From: GCA-016699445 sp964555055
GTDB lineage: Bacteria; UBA10199; JACPAL01; GCA-016699445
Direction: 5' to 3'
DNA length: 64,000 nt
NCBI GenBank assembly: GCA_964555055.1
Contig: CAZKQW010000005.1
Location: 124,001 to 188,000 of the forward strand
Shown piece after piece: positions 33,028 to 41,436 of the stretch. Within the stretch, counting starts at the first letter, position 1, and the number at the start of each line of letters is the position of its first letter. Under the pieces are notes generated by a model. That model did not search any database. It was given only the letters and a program-made list of their open reading frames with translations, and was not told where the DNA came from. The translations under genes and the position numbers were made by a program.

Positions 33028-34517
33028 AGAAAGCGGTCATTTATGCGCGCGTGTCATCGAAGGAGCAGGAAAAAGAAGGTTACTCCATTCCTGCTCAGAT
33101 GAAATTGCTTCGAGAACATGCGACGAAAAACGACCTCCAAGTCGTTCAAGAGTTTGCCGATGCCGAGACCGCTAAGAAAGCCGGCCGCGAACAATTTGGC
33201 CTGATGTTGGAGTTCCTCAAGAAGTCGAAGGTCAATGTCATCCTCGTTGAAAAAACGGACCGCCTCTATCGAAATTTTAGTGATTACGTGACTCTCGATA
33301 CTTTTGGTGATCTGGAAATTCACCTCGTCAAAGAAGGGGAAGTCCTCACCAAGGACTCGAAGTCGCACCAAAAATTCATTCACGGCATCAAAGTCCTGAT
33401 GGCCAAGAACTACATTGATAACTTAAGTGAAGAAACAAAGAAGGGACTTTATGAAAAGGCGGAGAGCGGATTTTACCCCGGCCCCGCTCCTATTGGTTAC
33501 CTGAATGTACGGGATGAGAACGACAAGCGGATCATCGTTCCTGATGAAAAGAATGCTCCGCTCGTGGTTAAAGTTTTTGAACTGTACGATTCAGGGAATC
33601 ACAGTTTGGATACTCTGGTTCGTTGGGCAAAAGACCATGACCTTCGGTCTTGTTACAGCAAAAAAATAATCTCTCGAAGCATGATAGCCCTGACCCTCAA
33701 GAACCCATTTTATTACGGCCATTTTTCCTACACGGGGAAACTCTATCGGGGCGTTCATCAGCCCTTGATTGATAAGCGGCTCTGGGAGCGAATACAGACC
33801 CGATTGACCAAAGGGACGCCCAAGGCCATCACCAAGAAAGAATTTCAATTCTCTGGGCTGTTGACTTGCGGGGACTGTGGCTGTGCCATTGTTGGAGAAA
33901 TTAAAAAAGGCCGGTTCGTTTATTACCATTGCTCTCGTAACAAAAAAGAGTGCAGCGAGCGGGCTGTTTATGTTCGGGAAGAAAAACTCGCCGAGCAGTT
34001 TGAAGAGACCATCAAGAGTATCCGTGTGCCGGAGGAATCAATCGAACAAATCGTGAGCATCCTCAAAGAGAGTTACCACGACAAGAACCAGTACCGAGAC
34101 CAGGAAATTACCCGCCTACGCGCCAAAATTGACCAGCTGACGGCTCGAAAAGACCAAGCCTACATCGACAAGCTCGACGGTAAGATCAGCGACGCCTATT
34201 GGCAAGAAATCACCAACAAGTGGCAGGACGAAATCACGCGGCACGAAGCCCACCTGGCGGCCTTCAACAAGGCAGACATCCCCTATTACGAGAGTGGCCG
34301 GAAATTACTCGAACTCGCCAAACACGCGCACGATCTATATTTGCGGGGAACTAGGCAAGAAAAGCGTGAATTGCTCAAACTGGTCCACTCGAACTCACGC
34401 CTCGTCGGCGGAAAGCTAGAGCCGACGCTAAGAAGCCCATTCCACCTGATGGCAGAATGGGCCTCTCATCCAACGATGCTCCGGGGGCGGGATTCGAACC
34501 CGCGACCAAGTGATTAA
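33021..34517 (+). CDS. Large serine recombinase
   Basis: Site-specific integrase of the serine family, 498 residues. The resolvase domain starts VIYARVSSKEQEKEGYS with catalytic Ser12 and continues to KTDRLYR. Next come the recombinase domain (SGFYPGPAPIGYLNV, then ALTLKNPFYYGHF), a zinc ribbon (LTCGDCGCAI with later YHCSRNKKEC) and a coiled coil (about 345-420). Start is GTG 33021. The last 13 codons lie within tRNA-Asn read on the opposite strand and give the tell-tale RGRDSNPRPSD, so the natural C-terminus may differ in the circular form of the element. Confidence 0.94.
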   Translation: MLKKAVIYARVSSKEQEKEGYSIPAQMKLLREHATKNDLQVVQEFADAETAKKAGREQFGLMLEFLKKSKVNVILVEKTDRLYRNFSDYVTLDTFGDLEIHLVKEGEVLTKDSKSHQKFIHGIKVLMAKNYIDNLSEETKKGLYEKAESGFYPGPAPIGYLNVRDENDKRIIVPDEKNAPLVVKVFELYDSGNHSLDTLVRWAKDHDLRSCYSKKIISRSMIALTLKNPFYYGHFSYTGKLYRGVHQPLIDKRLWERIQTRLTKGTPKAITKKEFQFSGLLTCGDCGCAIVGEIKKGRFVYYHCSRNKKECSERAVYVREEKLAEQFEETIKSIRVPEESIEQIVSILKESYHDKNQYRDQEITRLRAKIDQLTARKDQAYIDKLDGKISDAYWQEITNKWQDEITRHEAHLAAFNKADIPYYESGRKLLELAKHAHDLYLRGTRQEKRELLKLVHSNSRLVGGKLEPTLRSPFHLMAEWASHPTMLRGRDSNPRPSD

Positions 34518-34550
34518 CAGTCACCTACTCTGCCGCTGAGCTACCCCGGA
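34479..34550 (-). tRNA. tRNA-Asn (anticodon GTT)
   Basis: A 72-nt tRNA read on the minus strand from 34550. The acceptor stem is TCCGGGG with CCCCGGA, discriminator G. The D arm is GCTC-AGCGGCA-GAGT. The anticodon arm GGTGA-CTGTTAA-TCACT gives anticodon GTT for AAC and AAU. The T arm is CGGG-TTCGAAT-CCCG. CCA is not encoded (GCA follows). Both ends are overlapped by protein frames: the serine recombinase at the 3' half, and the broken GIY-YIG frame at the 5' end. Confidence 0.95.
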
Positions 34551-34785
34551 AAATACCGTCGAGAAGCTTACGTCCTTGACCTGATCTTAAAAACTTTTCT
34601 CGTTTCATTGCCTCTTCTTTGGCAATAAAATTCTCGAAATAAACTAATACAAAAGGGCGGTTCCTACTCGTGTGTTTATTGGAGCCGCTATTATGTTCAC
34701 TGAGTCTTTAATCGGGACTTTTCGACGTGAATCCCACGTAACGCCGATTGTTTTGCAAGCTCCTCAAAACATACACGTGAAACAT
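34525..34785 (-). pseudogene. GIY-YIG endonuclease (UPF0213-like) with in-frame stop
   Basis: Read from ATG 34785 the frame encodes MFHVYVLRSLQNNRRYVGFT, a clear GIY-YIG start (YVL..., YVGFT). After SPD comes a TAA at 34708-34710 (codon 26), where intact relatives have a hydrophobic codon (SPDLxxRLxEHN). Beyond the stop the same frame continues RLSEHNSGSNKHTSRNRPF, then FENFIAKEEAMKREKFLR and GQGRKLLDGIF, the rest of the family. It ends at TAG 34525 inside tRNA-Asn. A single TTA-to-TAA change would explain it. An intact paralogue lies at 39257. Confidence 0.8.
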
Positions 34786-34941
34786 AATGAAATCATCTTC
34801 CGCTGCCAGCCAGAGGCTGGTCCGCCTCCGGCGGAAGCTACCCCCGGAAAAACGATCCGCAGCCGCTATCAGAGGGTTTTTTCGAGCGCAACCTGAAATC
34901 CCAGGCCAATCCCAGGGATTCGTCTCCATGGTAAACGGCAA

Positions 34942-35253
34942 ATGGATAAGTTTTCCGGACAGGCGGATAAACCTTGGGGAATTGACCTTTCCGTCGGCGC
35001 GCGCGTCATCCCGTCCGGCATCGGCTTCCGCGTGGAGCAGCTGCAGGGACGCACCTACACCCGAGACGGCAATATCACCCAGAACGTCGAGTTCGACGTC
35101 GCCGCCAGCGTCCGCGATGCCGAAGAGGACCGCGGCATGAGCCTGGTCGTGTGCGCCATTTCGGTGACTTCGGGAAACACGGCCCACTTCACCCAACTGG
35201 TCAACCGCCTTAAGTTCACCATCCCGGTCCTCTTCCCCGCATCATTGGTTTAA
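34942..35253 (+). CDS. Hypothetical protein, possible fragment
   Basis: A 103-residue frame with chromosome-like codon use. The core IGFRVEQLQGRTYTRDGNIT is followed by EFDVAASVRDAEEDRGMSLV and a hydrophobic end. No family recognised. The first residues (MDKFSGQADKPWG) look less natural, and frames just upstream in other phases also have protein-like words (MVNGKWISFPDRRI), so the gene may be a 5'-damaged remnant. The stop is formed by the first unit of an 11-bp tandem repeat. Confidence 0.45.
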   Translation: MDKFSGQADKPWGIDLSVGARVIPSGIGFRVEQLQGRTYTRDGNITQNVEFDVAASVRDAEEDRGMSLVVCAISVTSGNTAHFTQLVNRLKFTIPVLFPASLV

Positions 35254-35303
35254 AACGGGTTTAAAACGGGCCTAAGACGGGCCCAAAACGGGTATGAAAC
35301 GCT
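35249..35303. repeat. 11-bp tandem repeat, five units
   Basis: TTTAAAACGGG (35249), TTTAAAACGGG (35260), CCTAAGACGGG, CCCAAAACGGG and TATGAAACGCT: five consecutive 11-bp units that decay to the right. They fill the gap between two convergent genes, provide the TAA stop of the left one and reach the stop of the right one at 35302. Confidence 0.85.
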
Positions 35304-36018
35304 AAAACCAATACTCCCAGTGCGGGTAGGGCGTCTCGCGGTAGAGGAAATGCATCACGGCCGTGATGCGGGCGTTCCTCTTCGAAGAGCACCCTTCCAC
35401 CTGATGGTAGAGGAAGCTGTCGAAAATCGTGAGCCGACCCGCTTGATACGTCAAATGACGCTTGTCTTTTTTCGCGATCGTCATCTTCTCATCGGCACGC
35501 CGGCGCTTCTCCCAAAGAAATAAGCCTCCGCCCCGATCGGGGACCGAGAGGCTCAGCACCGCGCTATAGGCTCGCGTCGTTCGGTCGAACAGCGTTTCGG
35601 GATAAGGCGATAATCCCTCGTAATCCGCATGGATCTCCCCGTCTCCCGCGTTACGGTTGATGTGAAAGCCGGAGACCGACCAGTAAGGGCCTAAATTTTG
35701 GGCGCGCGATCGCGTCGGCAGGTCCGCCTCGCCATGGGGACCTTTGAGGAACTGACTCGCCGACCGCATGGTTTCGAGGTAACGCGGCAATCTTTCCACG
35801 CGTCGGTTAAAAAAATCCGCCCGATGGTGGTAGAGGTGCAAATCGCCCTTTTCGATCCAAACATACCAAGCCAAGCCGTACGTCCATCCGTTGAAACCGG
35901 CCGCCCAATGCTTGCGGTCGGCTAAAAGGCGTTTTTTCCAGGCTTCGCATACGGCGGGTTTTACGAAATCATCCACTTGAAGATACGAGCCTTGGGAGAG
36001 GAAGATCCTTTTTTTCAT
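35302..36018 (-). CDS. 2-oxoglutarate-Fe(II)-type oxygenase-like protein
   Basis: A 238-residue protein with the marks of the double-stranded beta-helix oxygenases: the HxD iron pair in EIHADYEGLSPYPET, the distal His in FDSFLYHQVEGC, and an Arg for the 2-oxoglutarate carboxylate in NARITAVMHFLY. These enzymes hydroxylate proteins or small molecules. The substrate is unknown. Its ATG overlaps the stop of the membrane phosphatase-superfamily gene (ATGA at 36015-36018), so it belongs to the operon with psd. Confidence 0.75.
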   Translation of the reverse strand: MKKRIFLSQGSYLQVDDFVKPAVCEAWKKRLLADRKHWAAGFNGWTYGLAWYVWIEKGDLHLYHHRADFFNRRVERLPRYLETMRSASQFLKGPHGEADLPTRSRAQNLGPYWSVSGFHINRNAGDGEIHADYEGLSPYPETLFDRTTRAYSAVLSLSVPDRGGGLFLWEKRRRADEKMTIAKKDKRHLTYQAGRLTIFDSFLYHQVEGCSSKRNARITAVMHFLYRETPYPHWEYWF

Positions 36019-38138
36019 GGCGCAAACTCCCTTTCGAACGTTTCGCGCGGCCAGGCCAAGTAGAAATCCTCCGGATCCTTCAAGATCTCCTGTTTGAGTT
36101 TCGCGGCGAGCCCGGGATCGGGCTTAAGGGGGGTTTGACAGGCGGAATCGACGGCCAGATCGCACATCGTGACCGAAGGGCCGGTTTTCAAAGGTTGGTA
36201 GATGACCTTATAGCGTCCCTGCACGAAGACCCGGTCTTTCGCCTTCATCACCAACGAAAGCTTCTCCGGAGGGATCAGGAGCTGCGACTCGATGCTGCGG
36301 TCGGGCTCCGCCAAACTCGTCACGCCCGGATAACTCAAATGGGGTCCGTCCGCCGGGTAAAGAGTCGGTCCCGTCCAGGAAATGCCCGCTTCGATGAAGG
36401 CGCTACGGTCGTCCGGCTCGTCTTTTCCTTCAAGCAAGGCCAAGAAACTTCTGCCGGACGAAGCCCACGGCGCTCCCACGAGATCGGCCCAGGTCGGCGC
36501 CACATCGACCGCCCGGAGGAGATTCGGGACGCGGTGCGGAGGGAAACGGCCCGGCGCTCGAATGACGAAGGGGATGCGGATCGATTGGTCCCCCGCGTGG
36601 AGGGTGCGGCTCAAGCCCACGCCCGGGTCCCATTGGTCCTCCCCGTGGTCGGCAAGCACCACGAAGACCGTATCCTCTAATCCGCTTTTTTTCAAAGCCT
36701 CGTCGATCCTCGCGACTTGGCGGTCAAAGCGCCAGACGGTGCTGTCGTAAAGATCTTTGATGCGTTGGGAATCGCTTTTTAATTCTTTACTCAGATCCGC
36801 CGTCGAAATCGCGTCGAGCGAGGCGAAGTTGAGCTGCCGCTCGTGCGGGCCTTTATAATGCGGATCCCCGAAGGGGATCGGTTCCCCTTCCGGGATCGCG
36901 TAAGGAAGATGCGTGGTCGACACGAAGACGAAGAGGAAAAGCGGCTCTCCGGTCCGCGCGGCGCGGGCGATTTCCTCCTCGGCCAGGCCTAAGGCGGAGT
37001 CGATGGTGTGGCGGCTGATCAAGAGGCCGACGAAATTCGGGGCGGCCCACGCGTTCAGGGGATTCGCGAAGAAGGCCAGGAGAGGCAGATGGATGCGTCG
37101 CGCGGCCTCGTCGATGTAATCCACGAAGTTCATCTCCGGTTCCACGTCCGCGAAATCGAAGTCCGCCAGGCGGCCTAAATCGCTTCCCGACCAATCCCCC
37201 AAAGCTACGGTCCGGTAACCAGCGCGCCGGAGAGTGGGGACAATGCCGGGCTTTTCCTTCACGCGACGGATATCCTCAGGACCGTAAAAAATCGAACGCA
37301 CACCGCTCTCCCGCGGCGTCAACCCGGTGAGCAAGGACAGGAGGGATTCGCTCGTGCTGGGGCTGGCGACGTAAAGACGGTCCAAGACGACGCCCTGCCG
37401 CGCGACCGCATCGATGTGGGGGGACGTGGGCCGGGCATAGCCGTAAGCACCCAAGCGATCGGCGCGCAAGGCGTCCGAGCCGATGATGACGATATTCGGG
37501 AGGCGTGCCGCCGCATTCTTCACCGGAGTTCTTTTTAGGTAATCGGAAAAGGGAATAAAGCTGAGGATGCCCACACCCAAGACCGTGGCCAACAAAGCCG
37601 CCCCACGCTTTCTCGCGGGAAACCTCGAGACGACGAGGCGGGCGCATTTCCCGAAATCTAACGGGGCCATGATGAGCATGATGAGAAGGAGAAAATTAAG
37701 ATAGATCACGGGGGAGAAGAGTTTCAGTTGGCGGTGCGTGAGATGGAAGCCCAGCTCCCGATCCAAAAGGGAGAACGGCACCATCCAACTCGCGTAGTAA
37801 CTCACGCACGAAAGGGAAATCCAGGAAAGCCAGAACCATAAGAATACCGCCCCATAACGAGCGACTTCCTCGAAGCGACCCGAAGCAGAACGCCAACGAT
37901 CCCATCGTTCCAGAACACGGATGGAAAAAAGGGAAAAGAGCAGGCCGATGCCTATGTAGTAAGGCAAGAGCGAAAATTGGACCTTTAAAAAAGTCCAGAA
38001 GTACGCTTCTCGCGCCAACCGGTACCAAGGATCTTCGCTGCTATGCAGGAAACTCACGGCGAGGCGAAAAAAAAGCCCCCACAAAACGACGTGAAAGAAG
38101 ACACCGACTATCCAGAGAGTTTTCCCTCGAAGCTCCAT
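36015..38138 (-). CDS. Membrane-anchored sulfatase / phosphoethanolamine-transferase-like enzyme
   Basis: A 707-residue protein of the alkaline phosphatase superfamily. Five N-terminal membrane helices (within about 1-220) precede the catalytic domain: NIVIIGSDALRADRLGAYGY, then SPSTSESLLSLLTGLTP with a Ser/Thr at the nucleophile site, FVSTTHLPY and LADHGEDQWDPG. The Cys/Ser-x-Pro-x-Arg motif of true sulfatases is absent, and the layout resembles LtaS and EptA enzymes that move phosphoglycerol or phosphoethanolamine. It follows psd by 8 bases, which would supply the phosphoethanolamine donor. ATG 38138 is preferred to 38219, which overlaps psd. Confidence 0.85.
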   Translation of the reverse strand: MELRGKTLWIVGVFFHVVLWGLFFRLAVSFLHSSEDPWYRLAREAYFWTFLKVQFSLLPYYIGIGLLFSLFSIRVLERWDRWRSASGRFEEVARYGAVFLWFWLSWISLSCVSYYASWMVPFSLLDRELGFHLTHRQLKLFSPVIYLNFLLLIMLIMAPLDFGKCARLVVSRFPARKRGAALLATVLGVGILSFIPFSDYLKRTPVKNAAARLPNIVIIGSDALRADRLGAYGYARPTSPHIDAVARQGVVLDRLYVASPSTSESLLSLLTGLTPRESGVRSIFYGPEDIRRVKEKPGIVPTLRRAGYRTVALGDWSGSDLGRLADFDFADVEPEMNFVDYIDEAARRIHLPLLAFFANPLNAWAAPNFVGLLISRHTIDSALGLAEEEIARAARTGEPLFLFVFVSTTHLPYAIPEGEPIPFGDPHYKGPHERQLNFASLDAISTADLSKELKSDSQRIKDLYDSTVWRFDRQVARIDEALKKSGLEDTVFVVLADHGEDQWDPGVGLSRTLHAGDQSIRIPFVIRAPGRFPPHRVPNLLRAVDVAPTWADLVGAPWASSGRSFLALLEGKDEPDDRSAFIEAGISWTGPTLYPADGPHLSYPGVTSLAEPDRSIESQLLIPPEKLSLVMKAKDRVFVQGRYKVIYQPLKTGPSVTMCDLAVDSACQTPLKPDPGLAAKLKQEILKDPEDFYLAWPRETFEREFAP

Positions 38139-38146
38139 CACGACGC

Positions 38147-38947
38147 CTAAAAAGGCTGTCCCACGGAGACGGATTGATGGACACGGATACTCGGAGCGAT
38201 CGGAGAAGCGATGCAGCACGTAGAACCCATATGAAAGCTCGCGATTTTCTGTCCGATGGTCACGGTAGCGCCCAAACGCACTTCTTCAGGAAGGCGGATC
38301 GTCGCCACCGCGGGCCCGCCGACGATGGAAAGGAACCAACGCCTCCCCTGTCCGTCTTCAAGGTCGAGGTTCACGCGTTCGTTATGCAGGGCCGGCAGTG
38401 AAGGGCGGCCCGGATAGGCCCGGGGCCTCAAGAGCAGGAGCTTGCCGGGGATTCTCTCGAGCCGAAGGATCTTTCCCGTCACGGGCGCATGGATATGGTG
38501 GTAGTTTTTGTTGTGCAGAAAGACGTTCGTGAAATGGTAGTCATCCGGGATGAGAGAGGCGGCCTCCCCGAAGATCGTTCGAATCGGCCTCACGTCCCCT
38601 TTGATGTTCACTTGCTTGGAAGCGATGGGCGTCTCGACATCGCAGACTTCCCCCTCACAGGGCCAAATCGATTCCGATGACACGGAGACGGGTTCTTTGA
38701 AGTCGCGCGTAAAAAAATCCTGAAAGCTCTCGTAATCGGCCTTATTCCGTCCTGGCATGAACTTTCGATAATGTTCGCGGTCCCCGTACTGCCATTGGCA
38801 ATAAGGCGCGATGAAGTGCTTCGAGGCGCGAGTTTCGTAAAGGCGCGTGTAGACGCGCGAAACCACACTATGCATCGTGGCAGAAAGGGCTCCCCACACG
38901 TTCTCGGATAGGAACCCGGCCGTCCTGTAGAAGGAAGATGTCGCCAT
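38147..38947 (-). CDS. psd: Phosphatidylserine decarboxylase (long form)
   Basis: Makes phosphatidylethanolamine from phosphatidylserine at the inner membrane. The 266 residues show FKEP and the substrate-region YHHIHAPVTGKIL, and the autoprocessing site FHMGSTCCI: cleavage before Ser would create the pyruvoyl group. This GST in place of the common LGST is within family variation. First gene of a three-gene operon with the membrane phosphatase-superfamily enzyme and the oxygenase. Confidence 0.92.
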   Translation of the reverse strand: MATSSFYRTAGFLSENVWGALSATMHSVVSRVYTRLYETRASKHFIAPYCQWQYGDREHYRKFMPGRNKADYESFQDFFTRDFKEPVSVSSESIWPCEGEVCDVETPIASKQVNIKGDVRPIRTIFGEAASLIPDDYHFTNVFLHNKNYHHIHAPVTGKILRLERIPGKLLLLRPRAYPGRPSLPALHNERVNLDLEDGQGRRWFLSIVGGPAVATIRLPEEVRLGATVTIGQKIASFHMGSTCCIASPIAPSIRVHQSVSVGQPF

Positions 38948-39065
38948 AAAACCCTTATAATAAGGAAGGCGGGCTCCTTATTCGAGAAATTTTTCCATGA
39001 CAAGGGGGATGATTGGTGCTTCCTTAGCCGTCCACTGAACGTTCCCAATTTTTAAGGAGAGCCCC

Positions 39066-39251
39066 ATGGCCATCGTCGAAGAGTCGGAGTACAAAGGCAA
39101 CCCCATGATCGTCCTCAAGAATACCCCCGAGGACCGCTACCCGTTCCAGTTCGGCTTGAAGAAGGCCAAGCTCGTGATCGAACACATCGAAGACATCAAG
39201 AAGTTCGTCGAGAAGCACGACCAACCCGCCCCTCCGGAGCCTGCCGAATAA
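39066..39251 (+). CDS. Small conserved protein
   Basis: A 61-residue protein: MAIVEESEYKGNPMIVLKNT, then a PFQFGLKKAKLVIEHIEDIKKFVEKH helix and a Pro/Glu tail. Short proteins of this pattern (YKGxPxxxLK, FGxxKAKLI) occur in several deltaproteobacterial genomes, with unknown function. A strong RBS (AAGGAGAG) precedes ATG 39066. The GIY-YIG gene begins 5 bases after its stop. Confidence 0.75.
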   Translation: MAIVEESEYKGNPMIVLKNTPEDRYPFQFGLKKAKLVIEHIEDIKKFVEKHDQPAPPEPAE

Positions 39252-39256
39252 GCCGC

Positions 39257-39496
39257 GTGCCGCACTTCGTCTATATCCTCCAAGCCGCAGACGGAAAATA
39301 CTACACCGGCTACACGACCGATCTCGATAGGCGTATGGAGCAGCATCGGAGCGGTAAGGGAGCCAAATTCACGCGTGGTTTCGGATTCAAAAAGCTCCTT
39401 TATCACGAGATTTTCGCGACAAAGTCCGCGGCCTTAAAAAGAGAAGCCCATATCAAGTCCCTATCCCGTCGCGAAAAAAAACGCCTCATGTCCTAA
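39257..39496 (+). CDS. GIY-YIG endonuclease domain protein (UPF0213-like)
   Basis: A 79-residue single-domain GIY-YIG protein: FVYILQAADGKYYTGYTTDL carries the YIL...YTG signature, followed by DRRMEQHRSGKGAKFTRG with the Arg of the active site, and a Glu in LLYHEIF. Small stand-alone members are predicted nucleases of uncertain role. GTG 39257 is used as start. It is coupled to the small conserved gene just upstream and is the intact relative of the broken copy at 34525. Confidence 0.9.
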   Translation: MPHFVYILQAADGKYYTGYTTDLDRRMEQHRSGKGAKFTRGFGFKKLLYHEIFATKSAALKREAHIKSLSRREKKRLMS

Positions 39497-39615
39497 GAAA
39501 AAAATCCGTTAAGTCTCATATCCGACAATAAACCTTTTGCGCTTTGGACACGGCCACACGTCATTGAAAAACATTTTCTCGCAATGAACGCGATAAACTG
39601 CTGAAGGACGACACC

Positions 39616-40377
39616 ATGCTCTTCCCACTTCTCGTCGCTTTCGTCGGCGGCCTTCTCTGGCTCGAAGTTTATTTTATCCTCCTGATACGCTCTTCCAGAG
39701 AACCCTTAAGGGAAATTCTCGTGAAAATGTGCGGCACCCACTTTTTCGTCTTCTACATCGCCTATCGGGTCTTTTTACGGATCTCCGAATACCGTGCGCA
39801 TCCCAATCTCTTCACGACCTTTGCCCACGTCAATTGGGGCCTCATCATGATGACATTCATGCTCTACTTCATCGGATACCTCGTCCGAAAGCCTCCGGTC
39901 GCCCGCGCCATGGATTTCAAAGAGCGTGTTTTCCCGATTTTTTGCGCGTCGCTTTCTTATATGATCTACGAATCTCCCCGCTGGTCTTCCTTCGCCTTCT
40001 TCAAACCGTTTTATCCCTTCGATATGGGCCACCCCAATATCGTCTCGATCGCCCTGCTCTTATCGGGCAACCTCATCTTATGCATGGGACTCTACCGCTT
40101 GCGCTACGCCTTTAGCATCCTAATCCAAGCGCGCGGTTTAGTGAAGGAAGGCATCTACCGCTATGTGCGCCACCCTCTTTATCTCGGCCAAACCCTGACA
40201 ACCCTGGGAGCCTGTCTATGGATCCCTTCGTGGTTCAATATCGCCGTCACCATCCTCTTCATCCCACTCCAATACCTCCGCGGCCAACTCGAAGAAAAAA
40301 AACTTCAGACTATCTTTCCGGATTATCGGGCCTATAAGGAAAAAACCGGCTTCTACTTACCGAAGCTGAAACTCTAA
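39616..40377 (+). CDS. Isoprenylcysteine carboxyl methyltransferase-like membrane protein
   Basis: A 253-residue integral membrane protein with about six helices. The C-terminal part has the family signature GLVKEGIYRYVRHPLYLGQTL (SAM-binding RHPxY) and the late motif EEKKLQTIFPDYRAYKEKTG. Bacterial members methylate lipids or small molecules and are not limited to isoprenylcysteine. An upstream AGGACG may serve as RBS. It ends 7 bases before a decayed PurD-like gene. Confidence 0.88.
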   Translation: MLFPLLVAFVGGLLWLEVYFILLIRSSREPLREILVKMCGTHFFVFYIAYRVFLRISEYRAHPNLFTTFAHVNWGLIMMTFMLYFIGYLVRKPPVARAMDFKERVFPIFCASLSYMIYESPRWSSFAFFKPFYPFDMGHPNIVSIALLLSGNLILCMGLYRLRYAFSILIQARGLVKEGIYRYVRHPLYLGQTLTTLGACLWIPSWFNIAVTILFIPLQYLRGQLEEKKLQTIFPDYRAYKEKTGFYLPKLKL

Positions 40378-40384
40378 GGAGAGT

Positions 40385-41436
40385 ATGAGGTTTTTGGGCA
40401 TCGGAAGGTATCATCAGTTAGGCGCCATGTACCTGGCCTTAAAAGAGGCGGGCCGTGAGGGACTTATCCTCTTCGAAGACGCTTGCAACGGCAAGACCCA
40501 AGACCGCCTGAGAGAGAAGGGGTTTCAAGTCGTGGGAGGATCCGCATACGGAGACCGGTTGGAATCCGATCGACGCTTCGGACAAGATACGATGAAGCGA
40601 ATCGGTTTAAGGACGGCGCTGACATGATCGCCCGACTCCAATTCTATCGAAACTCCCAAAAATCCCCTAGCTTCATCCTCATGGAGCACGTCTCGGGAAT
40701 CGAAATCGGCGTCGGAGCCTATTTCAACGGCGACGACTTCGTCATGCCGGCGCTATTGGATTGGGAGCATAAGCGCTTTTTTCCGGGTGACTTAGGCGAA
40801 CTCACCGGGGAAATGGGGACCATCGTCACTTATCGCGGTGCCGAGGCCCTCTTTCAAAAAACATTAGGCAAAATGAGGGCACGCCTGAGAAAGGCGGGAT
40901 ACTGCGGGTACATCAATCTTAACCTTATCGTAAACGACGACGGCGTATGGCCCCTGGAATTCACCTGTCGGTTCGGGTATCCGGGCTTCGCGATCTGCGG
41001 CGCCTTGCATCAAGAGGGTTGGGACTCGATCCTATGGCGTTTGGCCAGCGGGGGAGAGGATCCCATACGCACAAAGCCGGGTTTCGCAGCCGGCGTCGTC
41101 CTCACCGTCCCGCCTTTTCCCTATGAACTCGGATACGACCGACTCTCACGCGGCACTCCCATATGTTTTAGCGAAAAAATATCGGACCGTGAACACAAGC
41201 ATCTGCACTTCGGAGAAATGGCTTTTAAAAAAAAGCAGTGGGTCACGGTAGGTACGGAAGGTTACGTCATGGTCGTGACCGGAAACGGAAGCTCGATCTC
41301 CGAAGCGCGCCGAAAAGCTTACGACTTGGTCGGGAAAATCGCCATACCGAACGTCCGTTATCGTAACGACATCGGAGTGAAAGTCGCGGCATCGCAGTTT
41401 CGGACTCTTAAAAAAATGGGATACGTGGGCCGTTAA
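40385..41436 (+). pseudogene. Phosphoribosylamine-glycine ligase-like protein, decayed
   Basis: Two frames together give a PurD-like (GARS) protein. The first (to 40627) opens MRFLGIGRYHQLGAMYLALK and jumps to GLILFEDACNGKTQDRLREK, lacking about 40 residues that relatives have between them. It ends at TGA after GLRTALT. The second, in another phase from about 40624, resumes at FILMEHVSGIEIGVGAYFNG and runs to the normal end (LVGKIAIPNVRYRNDIG), so the ATP-grasp lid and lysine region is missing. One frameshift and two deletions argue for a pseudogene. It converges with the fusion gene at 41408 and overlaps it by 29 bases. Confidence 0.8.

Larger units (their letters stand above)
20300..34550. 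mobile_element. Putative genomic island ending at tRNA-Asn
   Basis: From roughly 20.3 kb the composition turns AT-richer and the content becomes accessory: type I restriction genes, fic, cargo genes, a small-terminase-like gene and a large serine recombinase at the right end beside tRNA-Asn. The right border is inferred from the recombinase running into the tRNA. I found no repeat of the tRNA end at the left side, so the left border is only a composition estimate, and the island may be a composite of two insertions (20.4-31.4 kb and 31.4-34.5 kb). Confidence 0.5.
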
